From JACVRW01 sp963757815 (GTDB lineage: Bacteria; Actinomycetota; Thermoleophilia; Solirubrobacterales; Thermoleophilaceae): a stretch of 64,000 nt of DNA. The stretch covers positions 1 through 64,000 of the forward strand of contig CAVWSN010000018.1 of assembly GCA_963757815.1 (NCBI GenBank). Reading direction: 5' to 3'. Both the position numbers and the translations under genes were made by a program. Within the stretch, counting starts at the first letter, position 1. Each line of letters starts with the position of its first letter. Below the pieces are notes generated by a model. That model saw only the letters and a list, made by a program, of their open reading frames with translations. It was not told where the DNA came from and made no database searches. This document shows, piece by piece, positions 60,464-64,000 of the stretch.

Positions 60464-63317
60464 GTGGCGACCCCGACTGCGGCGATGCTTCTGGAACGCG
60501 AGCGAGAGCTCGTCGAGGTCGAAGGTGCGCTGACCGAAGCTGCGCGGGGCCACGGGCGGCTCCTGCTTGTCGAGGCGCCCGCCGGGCTCGGCAAGACGAG
60601 CCTGCTGAGGGCCGCCGCGGAGGCGGCCGCCGGGGCGGGCTTCACCTGCCTGCGTGCCCGAGCGACGGAGCTGGAGCGCGACTTCGCCTACGGGTGCGTG
60701 CGGCAGCTGCTCGAGCCGGCAGTGGCGAGCCTCTCGGAGGCGGACAGGGCGCGTCTGTTCGAGGGCGCCGCCGTTCTCTCCAAGCCGCTGTTCACGCCCA
60801 CCGGCAGCCCCCAGTCCATGCCCTCGGGCGACGGCTCCTTCGCAATGCTGCACGGCCTCTATTGGCTGCTCAACAATCTCGCCGACGAGCGGCCAGTGGC
60901 CCTGCTGGTCGACGACCTCCAGTGGTCCGACACGGAATCGTTGCGATTCCTCAACTATCTGGCTCCGCGCCTGGACGGCCTCCCGCTCGCCGTCCTCGCG
61001 GCCACGCGCAGCGGGGAGAAGGGGACGGCAGACCTGGCTCGGCTGGCGGCCGGTCCCGAAACCACGGTGCTGCGGCCCGAGCCGCTGAGCACCGAGGCGA
61101 CGGCGACGCTCTGCGAGCAGAGACTCGGCGCCGAGGTGGCGCCCGAGTTCTCGGGAGCCTGCCGGGAAGCCACGGGAGGGAACCCCTTCTACCTCGAGGC
61201 GCTTCTGCGCGAGGCAAGCGAACAGGGATTCTCGACCGACTCCGGGGAGGCGGAGCGAGTGCGGGGCATCGGTCCCGCGGCGGTGGCGCGGGCGGTGCTC
61301 CTGCGCCTGTCAGGCAGGCCCGCGGCGGCAACCGCCCTGGTACACGCCGTCGCGGTGCTCGGTGACGGCGCGAGCCTGGCCGAAGCGGCCGAGCTGGCCG
61401 GGCTCGCCAACGAGGAGGCGGTCGACGCCGCCGATCTCTTGGCAGCGCTCGCGATCCTGCGGCCGGCCGCGGGCCTCGAGTTCGCACACCCGATCATTCG
61501 GGAGGCCGTCCGCGCGGACATCGGGCCCGGCGAGCGCGCGAGTGCGCACGCGCGCGCGGTCGGCATCCTCGCCGCAAGCGGCGCGGCCGATGAACGGATC
61601 GCCGCTCAGATCGCCGCCGCGGAGCCGGCGGGAGACGCCGAGCGGGTCGACCTCCTGAGCCGCGTGGCCAAGGATGCGCTACTGCGCGGAGCACCCGCGG
61701 CCGCCTTCGCGTGGCTCGACCGTGCGCTGGCGGAGCCCCCGCCGCCAGAACTGAGGGGCGTGGTCCTGTTCGAGCTCGGCACCGCGGCGCTGCGCGCGGG
61801 AAGGCGGGAGGCGGTCGACCACCTCACGGGGGCGGTCGAGCTGATCGAGGAACCCGGGCTGCGTGCTAAGGCCGTGAAGCAGCTCGCGCACGCGTTGACC
61901 CAAGCCGGAGACGCCGACCACGCCGTGGAGGTGATTGAGTCGGCGGTCGAGGAACTCGAGCGCCGCGATCGGGAACAGGCGCTGCTGCTCGAGGCGGAGC
62001 TCTCATTCCACGCACACCACGCCAGTGTCGAGACCCGGGCCCCGGTGGCGAGGCGCCTGGAGCGACACGCCGGCCTCGAGGGCAACACGCCCGGCGAGGG
62101 ATTGGTGCTGGCGAGCCTCGCCTGCGAGCGCGCCAGGCACGCCGAGTCGGCAAGCGAGGCGGCTGCATATCTCGAAGGCGCGCTCGCGGGATGGCGGGCG
62201 GCCGGCGAGCTGCAGGTCAGCATGGCAGGCCTCCTCTACGACCTCACCATCGGGTTGCTCGCGGCCGACGCTCTCGACGATGCCGCCGGCATCCTCGACA
62301 AGGCGCTCGTCGACACGCGCGCTCAGGGGTCAATCCCGGAGTTGGCCTATGCGACCTGCTGGCGCGGGTGGGTCTCCCTTCGGCGCGGGGATGTCGGGAC
62401 TGCGGAGGCGGATGCGCGAACGGGGCTCGAGCTCCTCACAGCACACCGCCTGCTCGGAATCAGGTTCGCGCTGGGCCTCCTGATCCAGGCGCTGATAGAG
62501 GAGGGCGAGCTCTCCGCCGCAGAGCGCGCGCTCCGCGAGAGCGGTCTGGGCGATGAGATCCCGCCGAGCCGGGCCAGCAACTACCTGCTCGAAGCACGCG
62601 GCCTGCTCCGCGTGGCCCAGGGCAGAGTGGATGAGGGCCTCGACGACCTGCTCGAGTTCGGCCGCCGCGACGAGCGCTGGGGCAGTGCCAACCCACTTGC
62701 CTCACGCTGGCGCTCGAGCGCTTCGCTCGCGCTCGCTCTCATCGGAGACAACGAGCGAGCCGCCCGGATGGCCGAAGACGATCTCGAGCGAGCGCGGCGC
62801 TGGGGGACGGCCAGGGGCATCGGCATGGCGCTGCGCGCCGGCGCGCTGGCCGAGGGCGGCTCTGGCGGGACCGGCCGCCTCCGCGAGGCTGTGGAAGTCC
62901 TCAGGGACTCTCCGGCACGGCTCGAGCAGGCGCGCGCCCTCACCGACCTGGGAGCCGCCCTCCGTCGGGCAAACCAGCGCGCGGAGGCTCGGCCCCCGCT
63001 CCAAGAGGGGCTCGAACTGGCCGAGCGCTGCAGCGCACACGCGCTCGCCAAGCACGCCCGCACGGAGCTGCGGGCGGCGGGGGGCAGGTCGAGCGACCCT
63101 GAGAGCACCGGGACTGCAGCAGCTGACCGCCTCGGAGCGCCGGGTCGCGGAGCTCGCCGCCCAGGGGCACAGCAATCCTCAGATCGCGCAAGCCCTGTTC
63201 GTGACGCGAAAGACAGTGGAGACCCATCTCGGCCACGTCTACCGCAAGCTCGACGTGGCCGGCCGCACGGGGCTGCCCCGGGCGCTGGCCGAGCCACACC
63301 CGCAGGCCGGCCCCTGA
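60464..63317 (+). CDS. LAL-type ATPase-LuxR transcriptional regulator, one frameshift before the HTH
   Basis: A protein of about 950 residues. N-terminal MLLERERELVEVEGALTEAA, Walker A VEAPAGLGKTSLLRAAAEAA, Walker B VALLVDDLQWSDTESLRFLN, then a long TPR-like helical region. The C-terminal LuxR HTH (LTASERRVAELAAQGHSNPQ, ETHLGHVYRKLDVAG) is in another frame; the change lies near 63080 at a GGGGGG run. The span is 3n+1. The GTG at 60464 has GGGAG upstream; the conserved part begins at the ATG at 60485. It is followed by a histidine kinase gene. Confidence 0.85.
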
Positions 63318-63412
63318 CCCTCCCCGAGCGCATCTCGCCGGGAAATCAGGGAGCGAGAATCGGGGAGCCTCCCGACGCGCGGACCGAGACACGCGCGTAG
63401 GGTGACGACTCG

Positions 63413-64000
63413 ATGACGACGACCGCCCCGACAAGATCACACGCCGAGGTCGAGGCCTCGCGCGCGCGCATTGTGATCGCGGCCGACGAGGCCCGGAAGC
63501 GGCTCGAGCGCGACCTGCACGACGGCGCCCAACAGCGTTTCGTCCTGGCATCGCTGTGGCTTAAGAGCGCCGCCGTGCAGGCGCACGGCACCCCCGCGGA
63601 GCCGTTCGTGGCCGAGGCGGTCGAGCAACTGCAGCACGGGCTGGCCGAACTGCGCGATCTGGCCCACGGGATCCACCCGGCTGTGCTGAGCCAGCGCGGA
63701 CTCGCGGCCGCGCTCGAGGGCCTCGCCCGCCGCTCGCCGCTGCCGGTGGAGCTACGGATCACGCGCGAACGCGTCGCGCCGGCCGTCGAGACGGCGATCT
63801 ACTTCACCGTCGCCGAGGCGCTCACCAACATCGCCAAGCACGCGCAGGCGACCCACGCGACCGTCACGGTCGAGATCGACGACGGCGCGCTCATCGCCCA
63901 GATCGCCGACGACGGCATCGGCGGCGCGAGCACGACCGCGGGCTCCGGCCTGCGCGGTCTCGCGGACCGCCTCGACGCCCTCGGCGGCACGCTGTCGATC
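63413..64000 (+). CDS. NarL/LiaS-type sensor histidine kinase, soluble, 3' end outside the window
   Basis: An open frame from the ATG at 63413 to the window end (196 codons seen). MTTTAPTRSHAEVEASRARI leads into the HisKA_3 dimerisation domain with the phospho-acceptor His in KRLERDLHDGAQQRFVLA. The HATPase_c N box is VAEALTNIAKHAQATHATVT and the G1 box IADDGIGGAST, with GLRGLADRLDALGG at the end. There is no membrane helix or sensor domain before the kinase core, so input may come from a partner protein. A response-regulator gene may follow beyond the window. Confidence 0.9.
   Translation, partial: MTTTAPTRSHAEVEASRARIVIAADEARKRLERDLHDGAQQRFVLASLWLKSAAVQAHGTPAEPFVAEAVEQLQHGLAELRDLAHGIHPAVLSQRGLAAALEGLARRSPLPVELRITRERVAPAVETAIYFTVAEALTNIAKHAQATHATVTVEIDDGALIAQIADDGIGGASTTAGSGLRGLADRLDALGGTLSI

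Noticed and set aside
1..64000. CRISPR array, rRNA operon, prophage or complete biosynthetic gene cluster
   Set aside because: No regularly spaced repeats, rRNA-like sequence, phage structural genes or PKS/NRPS modules were recognised anywhere in the window.

Overview
The window is 64 kb of very GC-rich DNA with dense gene packing, 1-14 nt overlaps between co-directional genes, many GTG and some TTG starts, large ATPase-LuxR (LAL-type) regulators, Asp/Gly-rich lipoprotein linkers and a WS/DGAT acyltransferase. Together these suggest a high-GC Gram-positive actinobacterium. Gene style resembles the Thermoleophilia/Solirubrobacterales, but that placement is inference because no rRNA or other phylogenetic marker is present. 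I see no tRNA, rRNA, CRISPR array or complete insertion sequence.

Layout. 1-4.3 kb: remnant of a ligand-binding-domain protein and a frameshifted LAL regulator (+). 4.3-4.7 kb: convergent intergenic region with an inverted-repeat element and a hairpin. 4.7-9.1 kb: ROK regulator, broken endonuclease-like gene, Gfo/Idh dehydrogenase and sugar-phosphate isomerase-like gene. 9.2-23.4 kb: one very long minus-strand operon, livH-livM-binding protein-livG-livF, then a Tm-1-like protein, a PEP-hydrolase-like TIM barrel, a cupin, a lactonase-like metallohydrolase, an SDR and a complete 2-oxoacid dehydrogenase complex (E1alpha, E1beta, E2, E3). 23.5-34.0 kb: a second minus-strand run (MoxR ATPase, VWA protein, SMP-30, isochorismatase-like, aldehyde dehydrogenase, NIPSNAP, SDR, cupin, ThDP enzyme, RidA, amidase, VOC). 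34.1-39.0 kb: divergent plus-strand molybdenum hydroxylase operon (FAD, 2Fe-2S and a two-gene molybdopterin subunit) with cupin and SDR. 39.0-46.1 kb: further catabolic genes (monooxygenase-like, two FAH-family hydrolases, gamma-glutamyltransferase-like, amidohydrolase, TIM-barrel isomerase, SDR, RraA). 46.1-48.2 kb: decayed mobile-element-like genes abutting a truncated sugar-transporter ATPase. 48.2-50.3 kb: intact rbsC/rbsB-type genes and a strong terminator. 50.3-55.3 kb: SnoaL, ATP-grasp, WS/DGAT and a secreted LVIVD-type protein. 55.5-58.8 kb: drug-type ABC exporter, DUF4097 protein and RHH regulator. 58.9-64 kb: VOC, SHOCT protein, helical protein, second LAL regulator and the start of a histidine kinase.

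The 9-46 kb region reads as a catabolic island. A branched-chain-amino-acid-type importer brings in an organic substrate. Hydroxylation, lactone or amide hydrolysis, dehydrogenation and oxidative decarboxylation steps are all represented. The substrate is unknown; an N-heterocycle or a related amide or lactone compound is my best guess.

Two cautions. At least ten genes carry single-nucleotide frame changes, clustered at 1-6.8 kb, 11.9-14.8 kb, 20-24.5 kb, 46-48 kb and 63.1 kb. Several are in homopolymers next to perfectly conserved motifs, so many may be assembly indels rather than real decay. Conversely, 25-46 kb is free of them.
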